Part shown: positions 1-9,228 of the stretch, in pieces
How the letters are laid out: the number at the start of each line of letters is the position of its first letter
Numbering within the stretch: position 1 is the first letter of the stretch
Assembly: GCF_000272405.2 (NCBI RefSeq)
Contig: NZ_AJZM02000153.1
Location: 39,641-92,057 of the forward strand
Reading direction: 5' to 3'
DNA from: Vibrio tasmaniensis 1F-187
GTDB lineage: Bacteria > Pseudomonadota > Gammaproteobacteria > Enterobacterales > Vibrionaceae
Length of the DNA stretch: 52,417 nucleotides
Notes under the pieces: model-generated
What the model was told of the DNA's origin: nothing
Databases searched by the model: none
What the model saw: only the letters and a program-made list of their open reading frames with translations
Translations under genes and position numbers: made by a program

Positions 1-53
1 GCAGGAAGGGAGTGTAAAAAGAATCTGTTGTAAGGACTTAGGCAGACGGAAAC

Positions 54-79
54 AAAAAGGCCGATACAAAGTATCGACC
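54..79 (-). terminator. Rho-independent terminator of the broken metal exporter
   Basis: Read on the minus strand, a 9-bp stem (GGTCGATAC / GTATCGGCC, one G-T pair) with a TTT loop is followed by TTTTTG. It lies 34 bases past the stop codon of the exporter reading frame. Confidence 0.75.
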
Positions 80-112
80 TAATAGAGACCTATGGAATTG
101 AATCAGCTTGAG

Positions 113-1341
113 TTAAATCTCGAACATAAACCAATAACCGTATGCACAGATTAATGCGGGTATGCCTGAATATAATGTGGCCACAAGAGCCGCTTTCGGT
201 GCCATTGCGATAGCAGGGAATAAAGCATCACCATCATTTGAAATTGCGTTACCGACCTGAGCTGAAAGTGGCAGTGCACCTGAAAGGTAAAGGCTAGTGA
301 CCAACAATTGTGGACCACACCCCGGCAGTAAGCCCATCAACACACCCGCCAGGGGGAGCATCATCCCCCAGCTTGAGAATAGCGTCGCAAAATCGACATT
401 TGCAAGCACAGAGCCAAACTCGAAGAAAAGAAAAGAAAAGCCACCACCACCCATGCAGTGACAAAGTTTGTATCTTGAGCTGTTTTTTGTAGTGGGTGAG
501 AACCTATACATTTTTCATCTTCACTTACGGCCGATTTGTAATCCTCAATTTCACGAGTAAGCCCCCACAAAAACATCGAGCTAATCAGTAAAATCGTTCC
601 CGTCCATTCCATAGACATCTCAGGCAGTGTCAGCAACTGGTTTACATCGATTTGAAAAGAGCCAAGCAGGGCAACAGCGGCTCCCGGAATAATAAGCACA
701 GACCATAGGTAACCCTGAAGGTTTATCGCTTTTTTAGAGACAGGGCTTTGACCTTGAGGTTGTGAGGTACAGCTGTTTTCCGCTTCATTTCTCTCTGCTT
801 GTTTCGGGCGTAAAAAGTCGTCTGCGTGAAACAAGTTTATGATTCGTCCTGAGGCGGTACCCACGATTACACCCATCGCCATCATGGCTAAACCTGTTTT
901 GGGTTCGCTAGCAATTAACAGGAAGGCCGCGTCACCCATGGTTGAGACGAGTACAGCCACGACCGCACCAAATCCGAGTTTGCCTGAAATAAATTGTGTG
1001 GTGACCACAATCGCTCCCCCACAGCCTGGCAATGCGCCCATTAGCGCGGCGAATACAACTTGGTTTGAACGAGATTGATGGACGAGCTTATTGAAGACGT
1101 TATCTTTGTTGATGTATAGACTTAACCAGTGGTAAATCGCTAGGGTTAGCGCAACGTAACATGACACTGCCCAGAAGGCGTCAGACAAGGTAGTGACCGT
1201 CAATTCTCGCGTAGCAGGAGCTGCAACTAACGCCGCAAGTGAAATAGGTAAAAGCAGGCGCTTAAAAGACAGTGAAAACTGAGTTGTTTTCGCAGCGCTG
1301 CTGCTTGGCAAAAAAGAGATTAGTCGATCCATAAGTGTCAC
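113..1341 (-). pseudogene. Putative 10-TM manganese/heavy-metal exporter (DUF2899/ArsP_2-like), frameshifted
   Basis: A single transporter gene is split over two frames. The N-terminal part (positions 1341 down to about 440) encodes hydrophobic segments and the motif LPGCGG. The C-terminal part, in another frame ending at 113, carries the matching motif LPGCGPQ, so the protein is an internally duplicated membrane protein. The frames differ by +2. Removing one 5-bp unit from the triple repeat at 425-440 restores a continuous 407-residue protein reading AFLFFEFGSV across the join. The family assignment (putative manganese transporter, DUF2899) rests on recalled resemblance, especially the paired LPGCG motifs; the substrate is not proven. 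A hydrophilic linker lies around residues 180-205. A perfect Fur-type box sits upstream at 1376-1390. As read, translation gives a truncated 326-residue product lacking the second half. It could be a true mutation, a phase-variable state or a sequencing error. Confidence 0.65.
425..440 (-). repeat. Triple pentanucleotide repeat (GAAAA x3; TTTTC on the coding strand)
   Basis: Three perfect tandem GAAAA units followed by G lie inside the exporter gene exactly where its two frames meet. Two units give an open frame and three give a +2 shift. This is the kind of short repeat that changes length by polymerase slippage. Confidence 0.9.
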
Positions 1342-1375
1342 TCAAAATTTGTGTATTAAGATAATCATATACGAA

Positions 1376-1390
1376 TGATAATAATTATCA
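1376..1390. promoter_or_regulatory. Perfect Fur-type 7-1-7 box
   Basis: TGATAATAATTATCA is a perfect 7-1-7 inverted repeat and matches the core of the known gamma-proteobacterial Fur operator. It lies 35 bases before the exporter start (minus strand) and about 145 bases before ppaC, so it may control either gene. Binding is inferred. Confidence 0.75.
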
Positions 1391-1488
1391 ATTGCATTCG
1401 TTGTTTTTTTATCTTTTGTTACCATTGGCCAAACCCACGAAACATGACCAATCTAAAAAAATGAGGTAAAGTATGCCTAATAAAGAGA

Positions 1489-1506
1489 GACTCTAAAGGT
1501 AGAGTC
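1489..1506 (+). other. Leader hairpin upstream of ppaC
   Basis: GACTCTA / TAGAGTC forms a perfect 7-bp stem with a 4-base loop, ending 27 bases before the ppaC start codon. No T-run follows, so it is not a terminator. Its function is unknown. Confidence 0.5.
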
Positions 1507-1533
1507 ATAATTGTTAGTGTAATAGGAAGAAAC

Positions 1534-2439
1534 ATGATTTTAGTTGTTGGTCACAAAAACCCTGATAGTGACAGTATTTGTAGTGCGTTAGTTGCAACTG
1601 AGCTTCTTAAAGCTCGTGGCGAGGAAGCGACACCAATTCGCCAAGGCGAGATCAACCGCGAAACTCAACACATTCTAGAAGTCGCTGGTGCTGAAAAGCC
1701 AGAACTTCGTACTTCTGTTGCTGGTGAAAAAATCTGGTTAGTAGACTACTCAGATCTTGCACAAGCACCAGACGATGTAGCTGATGCTGAGATCGTAGGT
1801 ATTGTCGATCACCACCGTCTAGGTGACGTGATGACAGTTAACCCTATGGAAGCTTGGATCTGGCCTGTTGGCTGTACAAATACAGTACTTTTCAACATGT
1901 TTAAGATTGAAGGTCACGCTATCTCTCAACAAATCGCTAAACTGATGATGTCTGCAATTCTTTCAGACACAGTTGGTTTTGCTTCTCCAACATGTACTCA
2001 AAAAGACAAAGACGCGGTTGCTGAGCTTGCTGAAATCGTTGGCGTAACAGACGTTGATGCATTTATCAAAGCGCTTCTAATTGCTAAGACAAACATCGAA
2101 GGCCTATCTGCTGCACAGTTAGTAGAAAAAGACCTTAAAGGCTACCCATTCAACGGTCGTGATGTTGTCGTTGGTCAAGTTGAGCTTGCGACTCTTGAGC
2201 AAGTAGACGGCATGATCGAAGCGCTAGAAGCTGATCTTGAAGCGCGTTGTGAGAAAGATGGTCTAGCATTCGCTGCAGTAATGCTGACAGATATCACTAC
2301 AGCTCAAACTCGTCTTCTATACAAAGGTGAGTGGGCTGATAAGCTGGTTAAATTCGAGAAAGACGGTGTATTGATGATGGAAAATACATTGAGCCGTAAG
2401 AAGCAAGGTTGGCCTTGGCTTCAAGGCGAGCTTGTTTAA
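1534..2439 (+). CDS. ppaC: Manganese-dependent inorganic pyrophosphatase (family II)
   Basis: This cytoplasmic enzyme hydrolyses pyrophosphate to two phosphates and so pulls biosynthetic reactions forward. At 301 residues it has the usual family II length. The DHH-family metal site is visible: GHKNPDSDS at residues 6-14 (His7, Asp11, Asp13 as manganese ligands) and the DHH triplet near residues 92-94. The C-terminal substrate motif SRKKQ lies at 287-291. The start is ATG, preceded by AGGAAG. The gene stands alone between a Fur-type box and a strong terminator. Its divergent neighbour is a putative manganese exporter, so a link to manganese or iron homeostasis is plausible but inferred. Confidence 0.95.
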   Translation: MILVVGHKNPDSDSICSALVATELLKARGEEATPIRQGEINRETQHILEVAGAEKPELRTSVAGEKIWLVDYSDLAQAPDDVADAEIVGIVDHHRLGDVMTVNPMEAWIWPVGCTNTVLFNMFKIEGHAISQQIAKLMMSAILSDTVGFASPTCTQKDKDAVAELAEIVGVTDVDAFIKALLIAKTNIEGLSAAQLVEKDLKGYPFNGRDVVVGQVELATLEQVDGMIEALEADLEARCEKDGLAFAAVMLTDITTAQTRLLYKGEWADKLVKFEKDGVLMMENTLSRKKQGWPWLQGELV

Positions 2440-2458
2440 CCAAGTCGCTTAATTATAA

Positions 2459-2486
2459 ACGCCTGCTAATTTAGCAGGCGTTTTTC
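2459..2486 (+). terminator. Terminator after ppaC
   Basis: The stem ACGCCTGCTAA / TTAGCAGGCGT is followed by TTTTT, starting 20 bases after the ppaC stop codon. Confidence 0.9.
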
Positions 2487-2588
2487 TTTGAAGTAGGCTT
2501 TCTTCTTCATCGATAGTGTTTGAAGTTAAAAACACTCGGCATAAAATAGCTTTAAGAACATAGTTACTGACTAAAGTAGGAAATTGAG

Positions 2589-2978
2589 ATGACTACACAG
2601 CTAGACGATAAAAAAATCGCTGAAATCAATAAGTATACGGGTGAGCAACGCCTGAAGTACTGTGTGAAAGAAATCGTAGCGAACCGTGAAGTATGGATCT
2701 TAACCGATGAACACGGTTGTGTAATGCTGAACACAGAAGATGAAGACTGTGTTCCTGTATGGCCAAATCAAGAGTTTGCGGAGTCTTGGGCGACGGGTGA
2801 TTGGTCTGAGTGTAAAGCTGAGTCTATTTCACTAAACAAATGGCATAGCCGTTGGACTAACGGTCTAGAAGACGACGAGCTTGCAGTTGTTGTGTTCCCG
2901 AACGAACAGGAAGAAGGTGTTATCTTGTTCCCGGATGAGTTCGACTTCGAGCTGAAGAAGCAGGCTGCTAAGCGCTAA
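2589..2978 (+). CDS. DUF2750 domain-containing protein
   Basis: A 129-residue soluble, acidic protein recognised as DUF2750, a family of unknown function. Visible features are a conserved-looking region of aromatic and acidic residues (VPVWPNQEFAESWATGDWSECKAESI), where SLNKWHSRWTNGLEDD follows, and a C-terminal FPDEFDFEL stretch. There is no signal peptide or membrane segment. The ATG start follows AGTAGGAAATTGAG, a usable ribosome binding site. It is flanked by the ppaC terminator and a convergent minus-strand gene, so it is probably monocistronic. No function is proposed. Confidence 0.8.
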   Translation: MTTQLDDKKIAEINKYTGEQRLKYCVKEIVANREVWILTDEHGCVMLNTEDEDCVPVWPNQEFAESWATGDWSECKAESISLNKWHSRWTNGLEDDELAVVVFPNEQEEGVILFPDEFDFELKKQAAKR

Positions 2979-3000
2979 TTCTCTCGTCAAATTGTAAGCC

Positions 3001-3026
3001 AGCGTTGTCTTACCTCGGGCAACGCT
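3001..3026 (+). terminator. Weak possible terminator after the DUF2750 gene
   Basis: AGCGTTG / CAACGCT can pair over a 12-base loop, followed by GTTGTTCT. The T-run is poor, so this is tentative. Confidence 0.35.
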
Positions 3027-3071
3027 GTTGTTCTATTCTTCCCTTCTAAGCTACTTTCCAACGTATTTTCG

Positions 3072-3851
3072 TCAATACCCAATAAGTTGATACAAAGGCG
3101 CTTGCTGTGCTGCTTTAGAAGCTTGCTGAAGTACACCTGTTTTGCTGTATCTTTTCAGTATTTTTCGCACAACTGGTTTTGCCTGTTCTTTTGTCATTCC
3201 CACTTTCAATTGAGGCTCATACAGTAGCTTTAGCAGCACTACATCTAAGGGGGATAACAAGTCTTCTGGCGTGTGATCATTGAAAATAGAAGGGTAGGCT
3301 TTATCTGAGTCATTGGGTAACCCAAGTACCTGTGTGATCTCTTCAACAATACATGCGACCAGCTTTCCTCTTGCTCTCGCTTGATCTACTGGGATCACAA
3401 TTCCTGCATATACAATCTCCCCTTTGGAATTAGTTCGATAACCTGCAGTGCAGATAGCGCTGTTTAGATGCTGTGTCGATTTCAGTTTGAGTACAGTTTT
3501 GGCTTCAGCTATCCACTGACTCTGCCTTGTGTATATCCATTTAACGTTTGCATCCGATTCTCGTGTGACGATTTTAATCGGATGTTGGGTGACTTGCGAT
3601 AGGTGCTGGACGTGTAATTCGGTGAGTTCTTGATGAAGCTCTTCGTCGCCGACTCGGTGATCGATCCATATCTTAATAGGTTGTTTCCATTTAGCGAGGA
3701 GCTTGTCGCCTTGTGAATATTCGTGTTGAAGTGCGACGTGATAAAAGGCAGTTTCGACGAAGGTTCTATCTAGCCATGTGAGTGGTGTGCTTGCTGCATT
3801 AAAGGACAGCAGCGCCAACAAGAGGGAAAGCATTGAAGCTCTTGGTAACAT
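3072..3851 (-). CDS. DUF2927 family exported protein
   Basis: I recognise this as a DUF2927 protein; the biochemical role is not established. I place the start at ATG 3851 rather than the upstream GTG at 3884. AAAGGGGAAAG lies just ahead of the ATG, and the resulting N-terminus (MLPRASMLSLLLALLSFNAAS) is a clean signal peptide. The mature part is about 240 residues. It includes VEEITQVLGLPNDS, which resembles a degenerate zinc-protease helix region, and PLDVVLLKLLYEP near the end. It lies 36 bases downstream of sapF on the same strand with no terminator between, so it probably belongs to the sap transcript. That suggests an envelope role connected with peptide uptake or stress, which is inference. 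Confidence 0.75.
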   Translation of the reverse strand: MLPRASMLSLLLALLSFNAASTPLTWLDRTFVETAFYHVALQHEYSQGDKLLAKWKQPIKIWIDHRVGDEELHQELTELHVQHLSQVTQHPIKIVTRESDANVKWIYTRQSQWIAEAKTVLKLKSTQHLNSAICTAGYRTNSKGEIVYAGIVIPVDQARARGKLVACIVEEITQVLGLPNDSDKAYPSIFNDHTPEDLLSPLDVVLLKLLYEPQLKVGMTKEQAKPVVRKILKRYSKTGVLQQASKAAQQAPLYQLIGY

Positions 3852-3887
3852 ATCTTTCCCCTTTGCGGAATATAGCGCGATCACCGA

Positions 3888-4670
3888 TTAATGGCTTGGT
3901 GCTTTATAGAAGTGGCTCTCAACTAACCTTTGTGTGATTTGGTGAGTTGGGTTAGTCAGTACTTCATGTGTTTCGCCACTTTCAACCACATTGCCTTCGT
4001 GCATGACGATGATCTTATCTGTGATGTGTTTAACAATGCCGATGTGTTGAGAAACATAAACGAACGATACGCCCATCTCTTCTTGAAGTTCTAGGAACAG
4101 ATTGATGATTTGCGAACGCATCGCCATATCCAAACCATTCAACGCTTCATCAGCAACAATGATGGAAGGCTGAAGTATCAAAGCGCGAGCCAAACAAACC
4201 CTCTGCTTCTGGCCTGCAGCAAGCATCTGAGGATAGAAGTAAGCATGTTCTGGTAGAAGCCCAACACGTAATAATGTGTCCTTTACGCGGCGCATGCGGG
4301 CTTCTGGTGGCATGTTGGTATTTCGCTTCAATGGTCCTTCAAGGATTCGACCAATCTGGATGCGTGGGTTTAGCGAGGTGTTCGGATCTTGGAAGATCAT
4401 TCGAATCAGTTTGCAGCGAGTTGAGTAGTCTTTGTGCTCTAGCTTTTCACCGTTCACTCGGATCTCACCTGCTGTTGGTTCCACCATACCCGCTAGCATT
4501 CTTGCTAATGTCGATTTCCCCGACCCATTCTGACCGATAAAACCAATAGTCTGTCCCGCTTCAAGGGAAAAGCTGACTGGCTTCACTGCCTGATGAATCT
4601 TTTTGCGGAAAAGACCAGAGCGAGTCGTAAAGTCTTTAGATAAATCACTGACCTCTAATAATGCACTCAT
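3888..4670 (-). CDS. sapF: Peptide ABC transporter ATP-binding protein SapF
   Basis: This is one of two ATPases of the Sap (sensitivity to antimicrobial peptides) importer, acting on the cytoplasmic face. In 260 residues it shows Walker A GQNGSGKS (about 46-53), a signature region written LAAGQKQR in place of LSGGQ, Walker [13 protein letters not shown] and the H-loop Gln-His (SQHIG). The glycine-poor signature and DEALNGLD are typical of SapF as I recall the family. Its ATG overlaps the sapD stop by four bases (ATGA), so translation is probably coupled. Together with SapD it would form an asymmetric ATPase pair for SapBC. Confidence 0.93.
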   Translation of the reverse strand: MSALLEVSDLSKDFTTRSGLFRKKIHQAVKPVSFSLEAGQTIGFIGQNGSGKSTLARMLAGMVEPTAGEIRVNGEKLEHKDYSTRCKLIRMIFQDPNTSLNPRIQIGRILEGPLKRNTNMPPEARMRRVKDTLLRVGLLPEHAYFYPQMLAAGQKQRVCLARALILQPSIIVADEALNGLDMAMRSQIINLFLELQEEMGVSFVYVSQHIGIVKHITDKIIVMHEGNVVESGETHEVLTNPTHQITQRLVESHFYKAPSH

Positions 4671-5668
4671 GATTTCTTTTTCTTCTCCATATTCAGAGGG
4701 AAATGACAGTTAAATTTGTGGGTCTTTATACGTTTAGTATGCGGGATCTCGACACACTGTCTTTGCGCGTATGGACAACGTGGTCCAAGTCGACAACCAA
4801 TCGGGAGGTGCTGCAGCGGCGGAATTGACCCTGGTAAAGATTGCAGTTTTTCTTTATGGGGAATCCAGTCGTTAAAATCGGGCATCGCTTTTAGCAGTGC
4901 AACGGTGTAAGGATGCTTTGGTACATCCAACAGTTTTGTCGTATCTGCAGACTCAACGGACTGACCGCAGTACATCACGGTTATTCGTGTCGCCCATTGA
5001 GTGATAGTCGTTAAATCGTGCCCAATGAGGAGAATTGTCGTGTTATGAAGTTGATTCATTCGGCTCAATAAGCGCAATATTTGAGACTGAGTAATCGGGT
5101 CTAAATCGTTGGTTGGCTCATCGGCAATTAGCACTTTTGGCTTGGCAGCGATCGCCATGGCGATCATGACTTTTTGACACTCACCATCGGTCAACTCATA
5201 AGAATAACTGTCCATTAGGTGAGAGTGATTTTTGATCCCCACTTTATGCAGTAATGCTATTGCTTGCTTTTTTCGCCACTTAAACCGTTGCCACCATCGA
5301 CCTTCAAATGAACGCGAAGGAATCGCCTCTATTAGCTGGCGTCCCACTTTTTCGGAAGGGTCAAGACATGTCGATGGTTCTTGGAAGATCATCGCGATAT
5401 CGCGAGCGATCACACGGCGTCGTTCTTTGGGCGTTAGTTGTAGCAGGTCGATATTGCCAAGGCGCATTCGGTCGGCAGACACTTTCCAGTTTTCTTTGCA
5501 AACACCAACGATCGCTTTTGCAACCAAGCTCTTACCAGAACCTGATTCACCTACTAAGCCACGAATTTCTCCCTCATTGAGGGTAATACTCATTCGATCT
5601 ACTGCTTTAACCATCCCTTGAGGGGTCTCAATCTCGATGGTTAGATGTCGAATATCAAGTAACGGCAT
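4667..5668 (-). CDS. sapD: Peptide ABC transporter ATP-binding protein SapD
   Basis: ATPase subunit of 333 residues in the dipeptide-transporter style. Walker A is GESGSGKS (about 40-47). The signature is degenerate ([10 protein letters not shown]), as in enterobacterial SapD. Walker B is [12 protein letters not shown] and the H-loop is LLIGHDL. The C-terminal oligopeptide-type extension has cysteines ([14 protein letters not shown]) that in related OppD/DppD proteins bind an iron-sulfur cluster. The start codon overlaps the sapC stop by one base (TAATG). In enterobacteria SapD is also linked to potassium uptake through Trk; whether that holds here is not visible. Confidence 0.93.
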   Translation of the reverse strand: MPLLDIRHLTIEIETPQGMVKAVDRMSITLNEGEIRGLVGESGSGKSLVAKAIVGVCKENWKVSADRMRLGNIDLLQLTPKERRRVIARDIAMIFQEPSTCLDPSEKVGRQLIEAIPSRSFEGRWWQRFKWRKKQAIALLHKVGIKNHSHLMDSYSYELTDGECQKVMIAMAIAAKPKVLIADEPTNDLDPITQSQILRLLSRMNQLHNTTILLIGHDLTTITQWATRITVMYCGQSVESADTTKLLDVPKHPYTVALLKAMPDFNDWIPHKEKLQSLPGSIPPLQHLPIGCRLGPRCPYAQRQCVEIPHTKRIKTHKFNCHFPLNMEKKKKS

Positions 5669-6555
5669 TATTCGATTCCTGCATTTAGCGCTTGGCGAAC
5701 ACCTTCACCGACAAGGTTAATCACGATCACTGTAAACATAATGGCTAAGCCGGGTAGAGTTACTGTCCATGGCGCAAGGTAAATCAGCTCTACAGAATCA
5801 CCCAAAATTGAGCCCCATTCGGTACTTGGTGCTTGAGCGCCAAGCCCTAAGAAACCCAAGGCCGTGATATCAAGAATGGCGACTGACAATGCCAGTGTAA
5901 TTTCAAGTGCCACTACAGTAAGAATATTAGGAAGGATTGAATTCCATAACAGGTAGAAGTCATTCGCACCATCAAGGCGAGAAGCCAAAATATAGTCTTT
6001 TTCTACTTCTGCATGCACGGCAATGTATACCGAACGAATAAAGCGTGGAATCAATGCCAAACATAAGGCTAGCAAGATATTAAACTCGCCAAAGCCAAGA
6101 AATGCCACGAAGATAATCGCAAGTAGCAACGACGGAATAGACATTACCGTGTCAAGCAAGTGGTTTAGCGTACTTGATAGCAACCCACGAGTCATACCTG
6201 CAAGTACGCCAATCAGACAACCGATGACTGCTGCGATAAAGGTAATCACTACTGCGGCACCAAATGTCAGCTGAGAGCCAATAATCAGACGGGATAGAAT
6301 ATCTCGGCCTAAATCATCAGTGCCTAGAAAATACTCAACTGTTCCAGCCGGATCCCAAGAAGGAGGTGTTAGTAGGTGCCCCGTCTGCTCTTGAGCATCA
6401 TGTGGTGCTAGCCATGGTGAAGTGATGGTGATCAAAATGATCAAGACCAAACACCATAGTCCAAACATTGCGAGATTATTGCCACGGAAGCTGCGCCAGA
6501 AACGCTCGAATTGGGTTGGAATCTGTTCTTCTTGGTAGACGTTATTTGTTAGCAT
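5668..6555 (-). CDS. sapC: Peptide ABC transporter permease SapC
   Basis: Inner-membrane permease of 295 residues. A cytoplasmic N-terminus ([19 protein letters not shown]) leads into a first membrane helix, a periplasmic loop with [15 protein letters not shown] (typical DppC/OppC-type sequence), and a five-helix permease core. The EAA-type loop is [20 protein letters not shown]. The start lies 14 bases inside the end of sapB, so translation is coupled to it. It pairs with SapB to form the channel. Confidence 0.93.
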   Translation of the reverse strand: MLTNNVYQEEQIPTQFERFWRSFRGNNLAMFGLWCLVLIILITITSPWLAPHDAQEQTGHLLTPPSWDPAGTVEYFLGTDDLGRDILSRLIIGSQLTFGAAVVITFIAAVIGCLIGVLAGMTRGLLSSTLNHLLDTVMSIPSLLLAIIFVAFLGFGEFNILLALCLALIPRFIRSVYIAVHAEVEKDYILASRLDGANDFYLLWNSILPNILTVVALEITLALSVAILDITALGFLGLGAQAPSTEWGSILGDSVELIYLAPWTVTLPGLAIMFTVIVINLVGEGVRQALNAGIE

Positions 6556-7504
6556 ACCATTCCTTCCTTACCAGAGGATTGACCATCGCGCCCAGTAGAT
6601 CGGACAGTATATTCGCGGTCAAAACCAAGGTTGCTACCACAATTACACCAGCTTGAATTGAAACGTAATCTTGATTGGATAATGCATCCAGCAACCAGCG
6701 GCCAATACCCGGCCAGTTAAAGATAGACTCGGTGATGATAGCGAGCGTTAACATACTGGAGAGTTGAACGCCGACCTTAGGAATAATCGGTGGTATTGCA
6801 TTTCTTAATACATGTTGAGTGACGATCTCTCTTGTTGAAAGACCTTTGATTCGCGCGGCACGGATGTAGTTTTGAGCCATCACTTCAGCCACTGACGCTC
6901 TCATTAGTCGGATAACCTGGGTTGTTGGAGCGAGCGCCAAAACAAGACAAGGTAACGCCATATGGTCTATTACGCTCTGTAGGGCGTGTGCTCGATAGTT
7001 ACCTTCGGCAAAGAAGGCATCAATCATTGCAAAGCCAGTCACGTGTTCAATTTCGTAAAGTAGATCGTATCGTCCCCCAACAGGGAACATCTCGAAGTGC
7101 AGTGAGAACACCATGATCATTAGCAATGCGACCCAAAATATAGGTGCTGAGTAGCCTGCCATTGAAGTAAACGATATAGTGGTATCAACAAACTTACCTT
7201 GTCTCATGCCGGCAATTGTGCCGAAAGGGATGCCGATAAACAGTGCGAGTAGAAAAGCAAAGAAGCACAATTCTAACGTCGCAGGGAATACCACGACAAG
7301 CTCTTCGATGATAGGAACACCGTGTTTGCTCAGGCCGAAATTCAGCGTCGATAATTCGGTGACGTAGCTAAGCCAGCCGGGCCAAAAATCTTGAATTGCC
7401 CAAGGTGAGGTTTGGTCTAATCGAAGTAGAGCAAAGCCCACCAAAGTCAGAATTCCAAGTGTAATAATGAATAAGTTTACACGTCTTAATGTATACCAAA
7501 ACAT
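6542..7504 (-). CDS. sapB: Peptide ABC transporter permease SapB
   Basis: Inner-membrane permease of 320 residues with an N-terminal helix (LFIITLGILTLVGFALL) and a DppB/OppB-type core. The EAA loop is AARIKGLSTREIVTQHVLRNAIPPII, followed by IFNWPGIGRWLLDA. The ATG overlaps the sapA stop codon by one base (TGATG). Gene order sapA-B-C-D-F matches the enterobacterial operon. Confidence 0.93.
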   Translation of the reverse strand: MFWYTLRRVNLFIITLGILTLVGFALLRLDQTSPWAIQDFWPGWLSYVTELSTLNFGLSKHGVPIIEELVVVFPATLELCFFAFLLALFIGIPFGTIAGMRQGKFVDTTISFTSMAGYSAPIFWVALLMIMVFSLHFEMFPVGGRYDLLYEIEHVTGFAMIDAFFAEGNYRAHALQSVIDHMALPCLVLALAPTTQVIRLMRASVAEVMAQNYIRAARIKGLSTREIVTQHVLRNAIPPIIPKVGVQLSSMLTLAIITESIFNWPGIGRWLLDALSNQDYVSIQAGVIVVATLVLTANILSDLLGAMVNPLVRKEWYANK

Positions 7505-9126
7505 CAGTTCACCTCCCTTCTGACTTGATCAAAAGGTTGAGCATTAAAAGGACTGCGTTTAAAACCTGTTAGCGAACGATCGTGCACACGGAATTGCACG
7601 CCATGAGCGAGAGGTATCACAGGAACTTCTTCATTAAGAATGTTTTGGGCTTGTCGATACAAGTTCACGCGATGCCTTTGTTGATTAATCTCTAATGCCA
7701 AGTCGAGAAGGAAATCAAAGTCTGAGTTGCACCACATAGAGACGTTTAATCCCGCGCGTTCCGAACTACATGATAGAAGTGGACGCAAGAAGTTGTCTGG
7801 GTCGCCCGTACTGCCAATCCAACCTGTGAGTAACAAATCTGTTGAGGAAATTGAAGACAGCTGTGTTCGGTCAAATCGATCGTCGGTATAGAGTTTCAAT
7901 TCAATACCAATATCAGCCAAGTTTGCTTGGATCAGTTCTGCCGTTTTTCTTGGACTTGGATTGTATGCGCGTGGCTCTAGTGGCACCCACATTGAAAGCT
8001 CTAACCCTGGTTCTACACCGGCCTCTCTAAGAAGTGCGATCGCATAGTTTCGATCATAGCGAACTTGAACGCTGTCTTTTTGATAAGCCCAAGAAGTAGG
8101 GGGAAGTAACGTGTAGGCTTTTGTACCTGTACCGTAGTACACAGAATCAAGAATGTTCTGACGGTTAATAGCCAAGTTCAATGCTTTACGTACTCGTGAG
8201 TCACGCAATGCAGGGTGTTCTGTGTTTAGCGCGATGAAAGAGACATTTACTGCAGGTGTGGCAGAAATCTTCAACTCTTCATGAGCTTGAATAATAGGGA
8301 TCTGGCTAGAAATTGGTGAGTTCAACACGTCACACTCACTGCGGAGAAGCTTGGCAAGTGTGCCTGTACCGCGTTGTGAAGTATCAAATACAACTTGGTC
8401 CATTTGTACTTCACCCTTCCAGTAATGCATGTTCTTTTTCAAGCGTACAAGATCATTAATTTGATATTCATCCAAGTAGAAAGGGCCTGTGCCTACGGGC
8501 TTGGAGTCTATTTCATTTTTTTCATCTGTGGTAATCAGCTTGTTGGCATATTCTTTGGAGTGAATGACCGCATAGCTGGTGGCGATATTGTTAAGAAATG
8601 AATTATCTGGGCGACTTAACTGGAACTTCACCGTTAGGTCATCCACCGCCGTGATTTCAACTATCAGGTTTTGAAAGTCTATGCCAGCGAACCATGGATA
8701 TAAACCGCCACCCACATAATGAAATGGGTTTGAAGTATCAATGATACGTTCAAAACTAAAGACCACATCCTGTGCATTCATGCTGCGGGTTGGGGTAAAC
8801 CAATCTGTGGTTTGAAACGCAACATTTGGGCGCAGTTTGAAAGTGTACTCTGTACCTGATTTATCGACAGACCAGCTTGTTGCCAAGTTCTGTTTTGGTC
8901 GGTAAGTCATAGGATCAAGAGTGAGCAGGGTATCGAAAATTTGAGGGCTCAGCGACTCTGAGGTAATGCCACTATCAACCAATTGTGGATTGAAGGTACT
9001 AGGATTACCTTGGCCGCAATAAATGAAGCCTTTTTCACGGATTTGCTCGTGAGTGACACTTTCACCACATCCAGCTAAAAAGCCAAGCGTGCAGATGCTA
9101 AGTGATAGTCTTATTAGTGCTTTCAT
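7504..9126 (-). CDS. sapA: Peptide-binding lipoprotein SapA
   Basis: Periplasmic solute-binding protein of the Sap importer, family SBP_bac_5 (DppA/OppA-like), 540 residues. The N-terminus is a lipoprotein signal with lipobox LAGC and Cys20. In classical SapA the protein is exported to the periplasm; here it would be anchored. Family hallmarks include NPSTFNPQLVDSG near the start, FSFERIIDTSNPFHY, and GTGPFYLDEYQ. It binds host antimicrobial peptides or heme in Haemophilus; that ligand range is family knowledge, not shown here. The first gene of the operon, it follows pspF by 102 bases on the same strand. No strong terminator is seen in that gap, so read-through from pspF is possible. Confidence 0.93.
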   Translation of the reverse strand: MKALIRLSLSICTLGFLAGCGESVTHEQIREKGFIYCGQGNPSTFNPQLVDSGITSESLSPQIFDTLLTLDPMTYRPKQNLATSWSVDKSGTEYTFKLRPNVAFQTTDWFTPTRSMNAQDVVFSFERIIDTSNPFHYVGGGLYPWFAGIDFQNLIVEITAVDDLTVKFQLSRPDNSFLNNIATSYAVIHSKEYANKLITTDEKNEIDSKPVGTGPFYLDEYQINDLVRLKKNMHYWKGEVQMDQVVFDTSQRGTGTLAKLLRSECDVLNSPISSQIPIIQAHEELKISATPAVNVSFIALNTEHPALRDSRVRKALNLAINRQNILDSVYYGTGTKAYTLLPPTSWAYQKDSVQVRYDRNYAIALLREAGVEPGLELSMWVPLEPRAYNPSPRKTAELIQANLADIGIELKLYTDDRFDRTQLSSISSTDLLLTGWIGSTGDPDNFLRPLLSCSSERAGLNVSMWCNSDFDFLLDLALEINQQRHRVNLYRQAQNILNEEVPVIPLAHGVQFRVHDRSLTGFKRSPFNAQPFDQVRREVN

Positions 9127-9228
9127 AAAAAGAAATACTTTTCGAAACGAGGCGTTAGAGGAGCCTCAAGATCCCGACAATTTAACATTTTATTTATTCG
9201 GCTCCAAATAATAATCAAGTGTGGGCAG

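Noticed and set aside
839..1078. Plus-strand ORF over the metal exporter
   Set aside because: Antisense shadow; composition follows the opposite strand.
5232..5621. Plus-strand ORF of 129 residues over sapD
   Set aside because: It is antisense to a well-supported gene, has no ribosome site and looks like a shadow frame.
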